Assembly (NCBI RefSeq): GCF_947499695.1
Contig: NZ_CANMPQ010000002.1
Coordinates: 372,001 to 436,000, forward strand
Source of the DNA: an uncultured Allomuricauda sp.
GTDB taxonomy: Bacteria; Bacteroidota; Bacteroidia; Flavobacteriales; Flavobacteriaceae
DNA length: 64,000 nucleotides
Direction of reading: 5' to 3'
This document shows positions 16,837-26,490 of the stretch, piece by piece (the first letter of the stretch is position 1; each line of letters begins with the position of its first letter). The notes under the pieces are model-generated. The model was not told where the DNA came from and made no database searches. It was given only the letters and a program-made list of their open reading frames with translations. The position numbers and the translations under genes are program-made.

Positions 16837-17813
16837 TGGTTTGATTTAGTTTTTAAACTTCCAATATGGAACAGTGCGTCTCCTTGATTGACCACTGCTT
16901 GATTATTTATGCAAAACACATATCCTTCAAAGGGTGCCTTTATCTTTTTGTTTTTTTTGGCAAAGGTGTCGGTTACCAACCCTAATGTTTGCCCTTTAGC
17001 AACTTGCTCTCCATTCTTAACCTCAGGAACAAACATGCCAGCCCTCGGAGCTCGAATCCATCGAGTTCTGCTTAAGTGTACTGATGGTTTTTGCCTTGAA
17101 ACCTTTTTCTTGGAAAGCATTCCCAATTCGGTGAGCACATTTTGGATACCTGTAATTCCTGTTTGTATGGAATCTTCATCGAACCTCATACTTTCTCCAG
17201 CCTCATAAACAATAGTCGGGATTCCCATTTTAAAAGTGGTTTTTCTAAAAGAACCATTAATCTGTCGTGAAGCAAAATAGAAAGGTGCGTTAAAAATTTC
17301 AGCCAATTCTTTACTCTTAATGTCTTCTGCGGAATATCTAATCTGCGGAAAATTGTGTCGTTGACTTCCACCTGTATGCAAATCAATACCAAAATCTACC
17401 TGTGGTAAAATTTCGGAGGTGTAGGTGTGTGCCATTCTGCTTGCTAGTGAACCCGTTCTTGTTCCAGGAAAACTTCGGTTGACATCCTTCCCATCTGGAA
17501 CATCGCGTGAGAAATGAATAAAGCCAAAAATATTCAAGATTGGAACGACGATAACAGCTCCATTTTTAATGTTGAACACATTCTCTTGCAGCATTCGTCT
17601 TAATGTTTCAACACCGTTGATCTCATCACCATGCAATCCAGCCTGAACCAAAACTGTAGGACCAGCCTTTTTTCCATTAAAAACATGTACAGGAATGTCA
17701 ATAAGTGTCCCGGTGGGCAATCTTGAAATACTCATACGAACCAAGCCATTTTGCCCTGGGGTAATGACTTCGCCATTTATGGTTATCGACTTATTTTCTG
17801 CTTCTGCGACCAT
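16833..17813 (-). CDS. Succinylglutamate desuccinylase/aspartoacylase family protein
   Basis: The chosen ATG at 17813 gives 326 residues; a TTG at 17825 is less likely. The zinc-carboxypeptidase-like core is clear: AGLHGDEINGVETLRRML (HxxE zinc motif) near residue 50, VNRSFPGTRTGSLASRMAH, DLHTGG near 140 (third ligand), and YEAGES. The C-terminal 70 residues form a biotinyl/lipoyl-like domain (GQTLGLVTD...KAPFEGYVF). Genes of this family are often linked to rimK and may remove or process the added glutamates. It overlaps rimK by 23 bp and the DUF1080 gene by 4 bp. Confidence 0.9.
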   Translation of the reverse strand: MVAEAENKSITINGEVITPGQNGLVRMSISRLPTGTLIDIPVHVFNGKKAGPTVLVQAGLHGDEINGVETLRRMLQENVFNIKNGAVIVVPILNIFGFIHFSRDVPDGKDVNRSFPGTRTGSLASRMAHTYTSEILPQVDFGIDLHTGGSQRHNFPQIRYSAEDIKSKELAEIFNAPFYFASRQINGSFRKTTFKMGIPTIVYEAGESMRFDEDSIQTGITGIQNVLTELGMLSKKKVSRQKPSVHLSRTRWIRAPRAGMFVPEVKNGEQVAKGQTLGLVTDTFAKKNKKIKAPFEGYVFCINNQAVVNQGDALFHIGSLKTKSNQ

Positions 17814-18681
17814 TTTTTTCCACAAATTGAATAATATGCTTGGCTACATTTATACCGGTAGCACCCTCAATACCTTGCAGTCCGGGTGATGCGTTTACTT
17901 CAATCAAAACTGGACCTTTTTTTGAACGCATCAAATCCACCCCAGCTACACCCAGTCCCAAATACTTAGTAGCGTTTAGTGCTATAAACTGTTCTTTGGC
18001 TGTAGGTTTGATTGCTTGTGTATCTGCTCCCCTGTGAACATTGGACCTAAAATCATCTATGTCGCTGATGCGTTTCATGCTTGCTACCACCTTATTTCCC
18101 ACAACAATTATTCGGATGTCTTCACCGTTCGCCTCCTCAATATACTTTTGGAGTAAAATACTGGTGTCCATTTTATAAAAGGTGTCAATAATCGATTTAG
18201 CGGATTTTTTGGTTTCCGCCAAAATGACTCCGCTGCCATGAGTACCCTCCTGTAACTTAATGATTACTGGTGGCCCTCCCAATAATTCAATCTGCTCACC
18301 AATGTTATTTGGATTAATGGAAAAAAGTGTCTCTGGAATTGGAATTCCTTTCCGAGCCATAATCTGTAAAGTGCGAACTTTATTTCTAGCTCGGGTAATT
18401 CCAAGAGACCTAGCTGTGCTAAATATATTGTTCATTTCAAATTGCTTCACAATGGCTGCTCCATGCCTGGTCACCTTAGCTCCAATTCTTGGGATAATTG
18501 CATCGAACTCGTCGGTCACATTTTCTTCACCCAAATAAATTTGGGGTTTCCCTTCACCTAATTTGACAGAGCATTTGGTATGATCTATCAATTCTACATA
18601 ATGACCTGCATTTTGTGCCTCCTCAACAATGCGACGAGTAGAATGCACATTTAAACTAACCGATAAAATTGCAATGTCCAT
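17791..18681 (-). CDS. rimK: RimK-type ATP-grasp ligase (ribosomal S6 glutamate ligase family)
   Basis: The ATG at 18681 gives a 296-residue protein (MDIAILSVS...). The ATP-grasp fold shows VIIKLQEGTHGSGVILAE (ATP-binding loop) near 140, YIEEANGEDIRIIVVG near 185, MKRISDIDDFRSNVHRG and the metal-binding LIEVNASPGLQGIE near 265. RimK adds glutamates to the C-terminus of ribosomal protein S6 in E. coli; other members ligate other acceptors, so the substrate is inferred. It heads an operon with the aspartoacylase-like gene, an arrangement seen in several phyla. Confidence 0.88.
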   Translation of the reverse strand: MDIAILSVSLNVHSTRRIVEEAQNAGHYVELIDHTKCSVKLGEGKPQIYLGEENVTDEFDAIIPRIGAKVTRHGAAIVKQFEMNNIFSTARSLGITRARNKVRTLQIMARKGIPIPETLFSINPNNIGEQIELLGGPPVIIKLQEGTHGSGVILAETKKSAKSIIDTFYKMDTSILLQKYIEEANGEDIRIIVVGNKVVASMKRISDIDDFRSNVHRGADTQAIKPTAKEQFIALNATKYLGLGVAGVDLMRSKKGPVLIEVNASPGLQGIEGATGINVAKHIIQFVEKNGRRSRK

Positions 18682-18874
18682 GCCTAATAAGGTCAAGTTA
18701 AATATTAAGCAGTAATATCGGATAAAATTTGCAGATTTGACCTTACCATAGAAATTTTAAAAGATAACATTTGCCAATATACCTATTAACAAAAATCTTT
18801 TGATGAAATTAGTCTTATACATATTAGGCCTGCTTAAAATCAGTCTAAATAACCCGCTTTAAAATATTCAAAGC

Positions 18875-18905
18875 TTGTTAATAACTCTCCTGTGCCGTAA
18901 ATTTG
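18875..18905 (+). promoter_or_regulatory. Predicted promoter of sdhCAB
   Basis: TTG at 18875-18877, a 20-bp spacer, then TAAATTTG at 18898-18905, matching the Bacteroidetes consensus. The start would be near 18910, about 14 nt before the sdhC ATG. The rest of the 242-bp divergent gap towards rimK holds no ORF or hairpin that I can support. Confidence 0.6.
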
Positions 18906-18923
18906 TAGGTAAAACCAGCACTA

Positions 18924-19592
18924 ATGAGTGGATTGATAAAATCTTCGATTGCCCGGAAAGTAGTGATGGCACTTTCGGGTCTTTTTTTGGTTGTTTTTCT
19001 TACACAACATTTTGTCATCAACATCACCTCGGTAATTGACCCAGAAACCTTTAACTCTTGGTCCCATTTTATGGGATATAACCCGTTGATACAATATATT
19101 ATGCAGCCAATTCTGATAGCTGGCGTTATTGTTCATTTTGTTATGGGTTTTGTGTTGGAAATTCAGAACAAAAGCGCACGAGGAGTCAACTATGTAAAAT
19201 ATAAAGGAAGTGCCAACTCACCTTGGGTGTCAAGAAATATGATTTATTCCGGATTGGTGGTACTTGCTTTTTTAGTGCTGCATTTCTATGATTTTTGGGT
19301 GCACGAAATGGCTTATAAATACGTAGAGGTTCTTCCTGAAAACCCAACGCGATACCATGAAGAAACAGTAGTTAAGTTTGCTCCTTTCTGGAGAACCATT
19401 CTCTACGTTGTATCATTTGGTTTGTTAAGCCTTCATCTATGGCATGGCTTTTCATCTTCGTTCCAAAGTATGGGAGTGAACAATAAATATACTCCTGCAA
19501 TAAAAACATTTACAAAAATCTTTTCAGTGATCATTCCTTTAGGTTTTGCCTTTATTGCATTGTATCACCACCTTAACCCAATAACACATTAA
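18924..19592 (+). CDS. sdhC: Succinate dehydrogenase/fumarate reductase cytochrome b subunit
   Basis: The 222-residue membrane protein has five hydrophobic segments, as in the single di-haem cytochrome b of class B succinate:quinone oxidoreductases. Candidate haem-ligand histidines lie in [25 protein letters not shown] and SLHLWHGF. It anchors SdhAB to the inner membrane and passes electrons to menaquinone. It is first in the operon, 2 bp before sdhA. Confidence 0.95.
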   Translation: MSGLIKSSIARKVVMALSGLFLVVFLTQHFVINITSVIDPETFNSWSHFMGYNPLIQYIMQPILIAGVIVHFVMGFVLEIQNKSARGVNYVKYKGSANSPWVSRNMIYSGLVVLAFLVLHFYDFWVHEMAYKYVEVLPENPTRYHEETVVKFAPFWRTILYVVSFGLLSLHLWHGFSSSFQSMGVNNKYTPAIKTFTKIFSVIIPLGFAFIALYHHLNPITH

Positions 19593-19594
19593 TT

Positions 19595-21598
19595 ATGGGC
19601 ATATTGGATTCTAAAGAGCCACAAGGGCCATTGGCCGATAAATGGGCCAAGCATAAAAATGAAATTGACCTTGTTAACCCTGCGAACAAACGTAATATTG
19701 ATATTATAGTTGTAGGTACTGGTTTGGCAGGGGGTTCTGCGGCAGCCACTTTGGCCGAACTGGGTTATAATGTAAAGACTTTTTGCTATCAAGATTCTCC
19801 AAGAAGAGCTCATTCCATTGCAGCTCAAGGAGGTGTGAATGCAGCAAAAAATTATCAAGGAGATGGGGATAGTGTTTACCGTTTGTTCTATGATACCGTA
19901 AAGGGAGGCGATTATCGTTCCCGTGAATCCAATGTGTATCGCTTGGCTGAGGTCTCCACCAACATTATTGACCAATGTGTTGCCCAAGGTGTTCCTTTTG
20001 CCCGTGAATATGGCGGTCTATTGGACAACCGTTCTTTTGGTGGTGTTTTGGTCTCCAGAACCTTTTACGCAAAGGGTCAAACTGGTCAACAATTACTTTT
20101 GGGTGCCTATGGTGCTATGAACAGACAAATTCAAAGAGGTAAAATAAAGTCTTACACACGCCATGAAATGCTGGATTTGGTTCTTGTGGACGGAAAAGCA
20201 AGAGGAATCATTGCCCGAGACTTAGTTAGCGGTGAGATTGAAAGACATTCGGCACACGCAGTGGTATTGGCGACTGGAGGTTACGGAAACCTATTTTTTC
20301 TATCTACCTATGCCATGGGAGCTAATGTAATGGCAGCTTGGCGAGCACACCGAAGAGGTGCTTTCTTTGCTAACCCATGTTTTACCCAAATTCACCCAAC
20401 ATGTATCCCGGTTTCTGGAGATCATCAATCCAAACTGACTTTGATGTCAGAATCTCTTAGAAATGATGGGCGTATATGGGTTCCTAAACGAAAAGAAGAT
20501 GCCATAGCAATTAGAGAGGGTAAATTAAAGCCTGTCCAATTAAGCGAAGAAGAAAGGGATTATTATCTGGAAAGACGTTATCCTGCTTTTGGAAACTTGG
20601 TACCACGAGATGTTGCTTCAAGAGCAGCAAAGGAAAGATGCGATGCTGGTTTTGGTGTGAATAAAACCGGAGAGGCAGTGTTCCTAGATTTTGCTTCGGC
20701 AATTATGCGTTATGGAAAAGAAAAGGCATTGACTTCTGGGATGAAAGATCCAGATGACAATACTATTCGACAGTTAGGAGAGGAAATCGTTGAAGCAAAG
20801 TATGGTAATCTTTTTCAGATGTATGAGAAGATAGTAGATGCAAACCCATACAAAACCCCTATGATGATTTATCCAGCGGTACATTATACCATGGGTGGGC
20901 TTTGGGTAGATTATAACCTTCAAACTACAATTCCGGGTTGCTATGCTGCCGGTGAGGCCAATTTTAGTGATCATGGCGCCAACCGTTTAGGTGCTTCTGC
21001 TTTAATGCAGGGCTTGGCAGATGGTTATTTTGTGTTACCATATACCATTGGAGATTATTTATCCGATGATATTAGAACAGGAGCCATCCCTACAGATTCT
21101 CCAGAGTTTGACGCTGCTGAAAAAGATGTAAGGGATCGTATGGAAAAACTTATGTCTGGCACGGGAATCCATTCTGTGGATTATTACCACAAGAAATTGG
21201 GGAAAATCATGTGGAACAAATGCGGAATGTCCCGTAATGAAAAAGAATTGAAAGAGGCTATAAAGGAGATTGCCGAGTTACGAAAAGACTTCTGGGAAAA
21301 TGTAAAAATCCCAGGCAGTGTTGATAGTAAAAACCAAGAGCTTGAAAAAGCAGGAAGGGTTGCTGACTTCTTAGAGTTAGGAGAACTTTTTGCAAAAGAT
21401 GCTTTGGAACGTAAAGAATCTTGTGGCGGACACTTTAGAGAAGAATACCAAACTCCAGAAGGAGAAGCGTTACGTGATGACGAAAACTTCAAATTTGTCT
21501 CTGCTTGGGAATACATGGGAGAGCCAAGCGCAGCAAAACTCCACAAAGAAGATTTGGTTTATGAAAACATCAAACTAAAAACACGTTCTTACAAATAA
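19595..21598 (+). CDS. sdhA: Succinate dehydrogenase flavoprotein subunit
   Basis: The 667-residue protein oxidises succinate to fumarate with covalently bound FAD. Visible features: FAD dinucleotide motif [18 protein letters not shown] near residue 43, the FAD-linking histidine in [17 protein letters not shown], the substrate site around [11 protein letters not shown], and the conserved [12 protein letters not shown] near the C-terminal third. Length fits the longer Bacteroidetes/class B form. It sits between sdhC (2 bp) and sdhB (5 bp). Confidence 0.97.
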   Translation: MGILDSKEPQGPLADKWAKHKNEIDLVNPANKRNIDIIVVGTGLAGGSAAATLAELGYNVKTFCYQDSPRRAHSIAAQGGVNAAKNYQGDGDSVYRLFYDTVKGGDYRSRESNVYRLAEVSTNIIDQCVAQGVPFAREYGGLLDNRSFGGVLVSRTFYAKGQTGQQLLLGAYGAMNRQIQRGKIKSYTRHEMLDLVLVDGKARGIIARDLVSGEIERHSAHAVVLATGGYGNLFFLSTYAMGANVMAAWRAHRRGAFFANPCFTQIHPTCIPVSGDHQSKLTLMSESLRNDGRIWVPKRKEDAIAIREGKLKPVQLSEEERDYYLERRYPAFGNLVPRDVASRAAKERCDAGFGVNKTGEAVFLDFASAIMRYGKEKALTSGMKDPDDNTIRQLGEEIVEAKYGNLFQMYEKIVDANPYKTPMMIYPAVHYTMGGLWVDYNLQTTIPGCYAAGEANFSDHGANRLGASALMQGLADGYFVLPYTIGDYLSDDIRTGAIPTDSPEFDAAEKDVRDRMEKLMSGTGIHSVDYYHKKLGKIMWNKCGMSRNEKELKEAIKEIAELRKDFWENVKIPGSVDSKNQELEKAGRVADFLELGELFAKDALERKESCGGHFREEYQTPEGEALRDDENFKFVSAWEYMGEPSAAKLHKEDLVYENIKLKTRSYK

Positions 21599-21603
21599 AA
21601 GCT

Positions 21604-22350
21604 ATGAAATTATACTTAAAGATTTGGAGACAAAAAGATGCTTCTGCTAAGGGTCAAATGGTGGATTATACCCTGAACGGTGTGGAAAGTGATATGTCCT
21701 TTTTAGAAATGTTGGACATTTTAAATGAAGAGTTGATTTCCAAAGGAGAAGAACCTATCGAATTTGACCATGATTGCCGTGAAGGTATTTGCGGTACTTG
21801 CTCATTACAAATAAACGGTAGACCCCATGGGCCAGATACCATGATTACCGTATGTCAACTCCACATGCGTAGCTTTAATGACGGTGACGAAATTGTAATT
21901 GAACCCTGGAGAGCAAAGGCATTTCCTGTTATTAAAGATCTAATTGTTGATCGCAGTGCCTTTGATAGGATACAGCAGGCAGGAGGTTACATTTCTGTAA
22001 ACACTTCTGGAAGACCTGTGGATGCCAACGCAATCCCTATTGAAAAACATGTTGCAGATGCTGCAATGGATGCTGCGACCTGTATTGGCTGTGGTGCCTG
22101 CGTAGCTGCCTGTAAAAATGCGAGTGCTATGCTGTTTACTTCGGCAAAGGTATCTCAGTTTGCTTTGTTGCCGCAAGGTCAGGTAGAAGCAGCTGATCGT
22201 GTACAGAACATGGTACGCCAAATGGACTTGGAAGGTTTTGGAAATTGCACCAACACCGGCGCCTGTGAGGTAGAATGCCCTAAAGGTATTTCTCTAGAAA
22301 ATATTGCTCGAATGAATCGAGAGTATCTTTCTGCAAGTGTAAAAGGATAA
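21604..22350 (+). CDS. sdhB: Succinate dehydrogenase iron-sulfur subunit
   Basis: The 248-residue subunit carries three Fe-S clusters between the flavin and the cytochrome. The [2Fe-2S] ligands lie in [17 protein letters not shown] near residue 58, and the [4Fe-4S]/[3Fe-4S] ligands in [11 protein letters not shown] near 160 and in [15 protein letters not shown] near 215. It ends the sdhCAB operon and is followed after 26 bp by a strong bidirectional terminator. Confidence 0.97.
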   Translation: MKLYLKIWRQKDASAKGQMVDYTLNGVESDMSFLEMLDILNEELISKGEEPIEFDHDCREGICGTCSLQINGRPHGPDTMITVCQLHMRSFNDGDEIVIEPWRAKAFPVIKDLIVDRSAFDRIQQAGGYISVNTSGRPVDANAIPIEKHVADAAMDAATCIGCGACVAACKNASAMLFTSAKVSQFALLPQGQVEAADRVQNMVRQMDLEGFGNCTNTGACEVECPKGISLENIARMNREYLSASVKG

Positions 22351-22376
22351 TATTCCTTAACGGAAATAACGTGTTG

Positions 22377-22411
22377 AAAAACCCAACCTCCATTTGGAGG
22401 TTGGGTTTTTT
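22377..22411. terminator. Bidirectional terminator between sdhB and yceI-like gene
   Basis: AACCCAACCTCC pairs perfectly with GGAGGTTGGGTT around a 4-nt loop, with A and T tracts on both sides. It serves the convergent sdhB (plus) and YceI (minus) genes. Confidence 0.92.
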
Positions 22412-22431
22412 AATGTTCTAACTCTCAGCAA

Positions 22432-23019
22432 TCAACATCCTCGAAGTTGAATAACTACGATTACCTCAAATTCAATAGCATCAGAAATGATATCATCTTT
22501 GACGCTTCCAACAATTCCTTTGGATTCATAACTTACTCCCCATCGAGTTCTATCAATTATAAATCTTGATTTAAGTACAGCTTTATTGGGTCCTTTTTCC
22601 ATTGTGGAATTGAATTTTATTAATCGGGAAATTCCTTTTATCATTAACAAAGCATCCATTTCCATCTCCCCATTATCCCCATATCTTATTTGGTGAATCT
22701 CCAATTTAGCCTCTGGAAATTTCTCAACAGCGAAAAAATCTTGATGCTTAAGATGGGAAACCAGCATTTCATTGTATTTACCATCGGTATTCTTGATGCT
22801 GTTCATATCCACAACAAACATTCCTCCAGATATTCCGCTCTCATTCATAGAAATTTCTCCGTCCGAGAAGTTAACCGTTCCATAATGTTGGTTAAACTTA
22901 AAGAGATTGGATCCCTTCCACTTAATCACACTTTTTGCTGTGTCGATTTTTATAGTACCTTGTCCTTGCGCAATTGAAATAGCGCCAATGCCTACCAATA
23001 AGATGATGAGTTTTTTCAT
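22432..23019 (-). CDS. YceI family periplasmic protein
   Basis: The 195-residue product has a signal peptide (LIILLVGIGAISIAQG) followed by the YceI lipocalin-like barrel: IDTAKSVIKWKGSNLFKFNQHYGTV, FVVDMNSIKNTD, HLKHQDFFAVEKFPEAKLEI, ISRLIKFN and RFIIDRTRWGVSYES. YceI proteins bind isoprenoid-type lipids or amphiphiles in the periplasm. It is a single gene convergent with sdhCAB. Confidence 0.9.
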   Translation of the reverse strand: MKKLIILLVGIGAISIAQGQGTIKIDTAKSVIKWKGSNLFKFNQHYGTVNFSDGEISMNESGISGGMFVVDMNSIKNTDGKYNEMLVSHLKHQDFFAVEKFPEAKLEIHQIRYGDNGEMEMDALLMIKGISRLIKFNSTMEKGPNKAVLKSRFIIDRTRWGVSYESKGIVGSVKDDIISDAIEFEVIVVIQLRGC

Positions 23020-23126
23020 TGTCCTGTTTTTTGGACAAATCTAGACTCGGCATGCTCCGGAGTCGTGAATAAAATGTAAATGAAGTGCAAAAAAGTGCAA
23101 TTTTTCGCATCCTGAGGTCTATAAAC

Positions 23127-24008
23127 ATGAAAACTGTTATTTATTTATTTTGTGCGCTATTCTTAGTAGTACTTTCTTTATTAATAAGTGGTTATTCCTC
23201 CAATGGGAATGATAAAACCATCTCAAGTTTGGTCAAAGTTGCGCTTAGAAACACGGGGAATTCCTTACTCTTGCAAAACAATGACTCCACCTCTTTGGTG
23301 TTACCTGTACTTGAATCCCCGAAAAACAATTTCCAATTGTCATTTCAGACAGAGCTGTCCATTACTCCTGATAGTCTTGTCAAGGCAATCAACAAGAATT
23401 TAACGGCCTTGAATCTTCCCAATGAATATCTAGTGGAGGTCATAGACTGTAGTAACAAAGAAGTATCCTATAGCTATTCGGTCTCCGATAACGAAGAAAA
23501 AAATATCATCCCTTGCCAAGGACGAAATCTCCCATTGAAGTGTTATTCGATAAATGTGTCTTTCAAGGAAAGTGTTTCATTAATGGGGTTGAATTTTGGT
23601 GCCTCATGGTATGCCTTGATTCTTGTAGGCATAATGGGTATGTCATTGCTCTATTGGACCAATAAGAAGCAAGATCTCAAGTTGCATGAAACCCTATCAT
23701 TTGAAACGATTGGGGGTTATAAATTCTACAAAGATCAAAAAGAGTTGGTTAAAAACAACCTAAGTATTCAATTGACTTCTAAAGAAGCTGAGGTATTGCA
23801 AATCTTGAACAACAACCAAAACCAGGTAGTAAAACGCGATTTTCTTCTTAAAGAAGTATGGGAAAACAAGGGTGTTTTCGTAGGTCGAAGCTTGGATACG
23901 TTTATTTCAAAACTTAGAAAGAAGTTTAAAGATGACAATGGTATAAATATTATCAATGTCCACGGGGTTGGATACAAACTTGAAATTGTAAACAAAGCTC
24001 GGAGATAA
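23127..24008 (+). CDS. Membrane-anchored winged-helix (OmpR/ToxR-type) regulator
   Basis: With the ATG at 23127 the product has 293 residues. It has an N-terminal hydrophobic segment (YLFCALFLVVLSLLISGY), about 120 residues predicted outside the cytoplasm with three cysteines, a second membrane segment near 155-175 (WYALILVGIMGMSLLYW), and a C-terminal OmpR-type wing (LTSKEAEVLQIL, VKRDFLLKEVW, GRSLDTFISKLRKKF, NVHGVGYKL). This is a one-component membrane sensor: the loop would sense outside and the wing bind DNA at the membrane. The order (sensor first, wing last) is the reverse of ToxR. Target genes are unknown. Confidence 0.82.
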   Translation: MKTVIYLFCALFLVVLSLLISGYSSNGNDKTISSLVKVALRNTGNSLLLQNNDSTSLVLPVLESPKNNFQLSFQTELSITPDSLVKAINKNLTALNLPNEYLVEVIDCSNKEVSYSYSVSDNEEKNIIPCQGRNLPLKCYSINVSFKESVSLMGLNFGASWYALILVGIMGMSLLYWTNKKQDLKLHETLSFETIGGYKFYKDQKELVKNNLSIQLTSKEAEVLQILNNNQNQVVKRDFLLKEVWENKGVFVGRSLDTFISKLRKKFKDDNGINIINVHGVGYKLEIVNKARR

Positions 24009-24017
24009 TCTTCAACC

Positions 24018-24503
24018 ATGTCAAAAAAATATCCTGAAGAGCGCATCAAAGTCCCTCGTTTTAATGAGGAGTCGGGGTTTTATACAACCCCAGAGCGTTC
24101 GAAAATCATGGGTAAAATCCGTGGTAAAAACACCAAGCCCGAACTAGCATTTCGCAAAGCGCTTTGGACCGCTGGCTATCGCTATCGTGTCGATTACAAA
24201 AAACTCATGGGCAAACCTGACATCGCTCTGAATAAGTATAAAACGGTAATTTTTATCGATGGTGAATTCTGGCATGGTTACAACTGGGAGGAGCGAAAAC
24301 AAAAAATTAAGACCAACCGTGAATTCTGGATTCCAAAAATTGAACGTAACATTCAACGGGATCAAGAGGTAAATCTAGCCCTAAAGGAAATGGGCTATAC
24401 CGTATTTCGATTTTGGGAGAGCGATGTGAAAAAGAATCTGGATGCTTGCTTGCAAAAGGTCCTTGAATCATTAGAAAGACATACTGTTCATGAATATAAC
24501 TGA
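24018..24503 (+). CDS. vsr: Very short patch repair (Vsr)-like endonuclease
   Basis: The 161-residue protein matches Vsr along its length: RSKIMGKIRGKNTKPELAFRKAL, the catalytic PDIAL aspartate near residue 73, FIDGEFWHG with its histidine near 85, and the late FRFWESD. Vsr nicks T:G mismatches left by deamination of 5-methylcytosine. Classical Vsr carries cysteines here (DGCFWHGC and WEC) for a structural zinc; this protein has E, Y and S instead, so the zinc site is absent. No cytosine methyltransferase is in the window. It overlaps the aminotransferase by 14 bp. Confidence 0.85.
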   Translation: MSKKYPEERIKVPRFNEESGFYTTPERSKIMGKIRGKNTKPELAFRKALWTAGYRYRVDYKKLMGKPDIALNKYKTVIFIDGEFWHGYNWEERKQKIKTNREFWIPKIERNIQRDQEVNLALKEMGYTVFRFWESDVKKNLDACLQKVLESLERHTVHEYN

Positions 24504-25635
24504 ATCAAAATTGCCCAATATTGGCACAACCATATTTACCACCATTGGACAATTGGCCAATGCGCACAATGCCGTAAATCTTTCGCAAGGGTTTCCAAAT
24601 TTTGAGCCTGACGCAAGGCTTTTAGAATTGGTAGATCTGGCTTTTAAAAAGGGCTATAATCAATATGCTCCTATGCAAGGCGTGTTTGCTCTTCGGGAAA
24701 TCATCTCGGAGAAAATTGAGCAGTTATACGGAAGGTATTATCATCCTGAATCTGAAATTATTGTTACTGCGGGAGCTACCCAGGCCATTTTTACCACCAT
24801 TTCGGCTTTTGTTCATCCAGGAGATGAAGTTGTGATTATTAAACCGGCCTATGATAGTTATGAACCAGCCATCGAGCTTTTTGGAGGCAAGGTTGTTCCG
24901 GTTGACCTTGAAGGTGCCGCGTTTGAAATGAACTGGGCCAAATTTAAATCGGTCATCGGACCAAAAACCAAAATGGTTGTCATCAATACTCCTCACAATC
25001 CTACAGGAGCAATTTGGTCTGAAAGTGATATGCTGCAACTTCAGGAGATTCTCAAAGGAAGTAACATCTTATTGCTTAGCGATGAGGTTTATGAGCATAT
25101 TGTTTTTGACGAAAAGAAACATGAGAGCGCTGCCAAATATGCTGACTTGGCCAGTCGAAGCATTATTTGTTCTTCTTTTGGAAAGACTTTTCATGTCACA
25201 GGCTGGAAAATGGGATATTGCGTGGCACCCAAATCACTGATGCAAGAATTTCAAAAAGTACATCAGTTTAATGTCTTCTCGGTAAACCATGCAATTCAAA
25301 TTGCGCTTTCGGAATATTTAAAACATCCAGAACATTATTTAAGCTTGGGAAATTTCTACCAACAAAAACGGGATTATTTTTTAAACGCCATCAAGGGTTC
25401 TCGGTTTAGGATAGCACCCACGGCAGGAACATATTTTCAGCTTTTGGAGTATTCGGATATTACAGAAGAGAAAGACATGGATTTTGCAAAACGACTCATT
25501 CTGGAGCATAAACTGGCCAGCATTCCTATTTCTGTGTTTTGCGGTGCTAATTATGATCAAAAGTTTCTCCGTTTCTGCTTTGCAAAAACTGAAAATATTC
25601 TTGATCAAGCCGCTGGCATATTGAATAGCATCTAA
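24490..25635 (+). CDS. Methionine aminotransferase-like PLP enzyme
   Basis: The 381-residue class I/II aminotransferase resembles YbdL and kynurenine aminotransferase-type enzymes. Signatures are VNLSQGFPNFEPD near the N-terminus, the NTPHNPTGAIW substrate/PLP loop near 160, LSDEVYEHIVFD (PLP-binding Asp and Tyr) and SFGKTFHVTGWKMGY with the Schiff-base lysine near 235. It would transfer the amino group of methionine, or aromatic acids, in the cytoplasm. Its start overlaps the vsr-like gene by 14 bp. Confidence 0.88.
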   Translation: MNITESKLPNIGTTIFTTIGQLANAHNAVNLSQGFPNFEPDARLLELVDLAFKKGYNQYAPMQGVFALREIISEKIEQLYGRYYHPESEIIVTAGATQAIFTTISAFVHPGDEVVIIKPAYDSYEPAIELFGGKVVPVDLEGAAFEMNWAKFKSVIGPKTKMVVINTPHNPTGAIWSESDMLQLQEILKGSNILLLSDEVYEHIVFDEKKHESAAKYADLASRSIICSSFGKTFHVTGWKMGYCVAPKSLMQEFQKVHQFNVFSVNHAIQIALSEYLKHPEHYLSLGNFYQQKRDYFLNAIKGSRFRIAPTAGTYFQLLEYSDITEEKDMDFAKRLILEHKLASIPISVFCGANYDQKFLRFCFAKTENILDQAAGILNSI

Positions 25636-25638
25636 TTG

Positions 25639-26346
25639 CTACAGCTGTTTTTTTACAATTCTAAAGACTTCCAAGATATCGGAAAGGGGTAGGTCAAAAT
25701 CTTGATATTCTGGGGCGATATTCAAATTTTGACATTGAATGGTATCTTGTGATCCATTATACCCTGTTATCTTCTTGCAAATAATCCTGTTTTTGCAAAC
25801 TAGAATATATGTTTTGTCTACAAAGGCATTTATTTCCTTTATAAAGACTTCCTTCTTGGTTTTTACCCCAAGCACGATGGTTTTGTTTGGAATTGAATGT
25901 ATAGTACCATCATTCATAGAGTCTCCTGAAATTTCAAAAGCCTTGTATGGGTCCTCCTCTAAAAATTCAACAATGAATCCTGATTTAAAAGGGCTATTGC
26001 CCAATCGGCTTTCGGCCAAACTTTCGATGTAGTTGTTTTGTCGATCTACCAAAACCAAGGGTATCTGAACAAAATACTTGTCCCCATCCAAAGGGTAAAA
26101 AACGCACCCGTGTCTGATAAACGTTTTTCTCTTAGCATAAGTTCCTCCTGCTTCATTAACTTCTTGTAAATACAGTTCGGGAATGCTCATGTCAAAATGC
26201 GCGGCTATTTTGGCAAGATTTTTAGTGGGAATATTTGCATCTTTCTTCTCGTAATTCTGGATGGTGCGCAGGCTAACTCCAACTACCTCTGCCAATTGGG
26301 ATTGGTTCATACTTTTTTTACGTCTCAACTGCTTAATCGCCCGCAT
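25639..26346 (-). CDS. XRE-type HTH repressor with S24 (LexA/CI-like) peptidase domain
   Basis: This 235-residue protein has an N-terminal helix-turn-helix (NQSQLAEVVGVSLRTIQNYEK, about 14-34) and a C-terminal S24 domain. The nucleophile serine is in EISGDSMNDG near 160, and a candidate general-base lysine is in ICKKITGYNG about 45 residues later. An AGG at about 86-88 (VNEAGGTY) is a possible self-cleavage site. Proteins of this build are cleaved after DNA damage and release their genes. It is divergent from a small HTH-like gene, with a palindrome between them. No phage structural genes are nearby. Confidence 0.88.
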   Translation of the reverse strand: MRAIKQLRRKKSMNQSQLAEVVGVSLRTIQNYEKKDANIPTKNLAKIAAHFDMSIPELYLQEVNEAGGTYAKRKTFIRHGCVFYPLDGDKYFVQIPLVLVDRQNNYIESLAESRLGNSPFKSGFIVEFLEEDPYKAFEISGDSMNDGTIHSIPNKTIVLGVKTKKEVFIKEINAFVDKTYILVCKNRIICKKITGYNGSQDTIQCQNLNIAPEYQDFDLPLSDILEVFRIVKKQL

Positions 26347-26372
26347 AATTTTCTTATAATATGTAGTTATTT

Positions 26373-26386
26373 TTCGTATATTCGAA
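26373..26386. promoter_or_regulatory. Candidate operator of the S24 repressor
   Basis: TTCGTATATTCGAA is a 14-bp near-palindrome (one mismatched pair) located 27 bp upstream of the repressor ATG in the 144-bp divergent gap. Position and symmetry suit an autoregulatory operator. Binding is inferred only. Confidence 0.4.
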
Positions 26387-26490
26387 TCTGCGCAGCAAAA
26401 ATACCGTTTTCTGTAATTGGGTTACAAACCAAATATAGAAAATAGGATTTGACCCCGATACATTAATTGATAAACAACAAAAACATCAAT

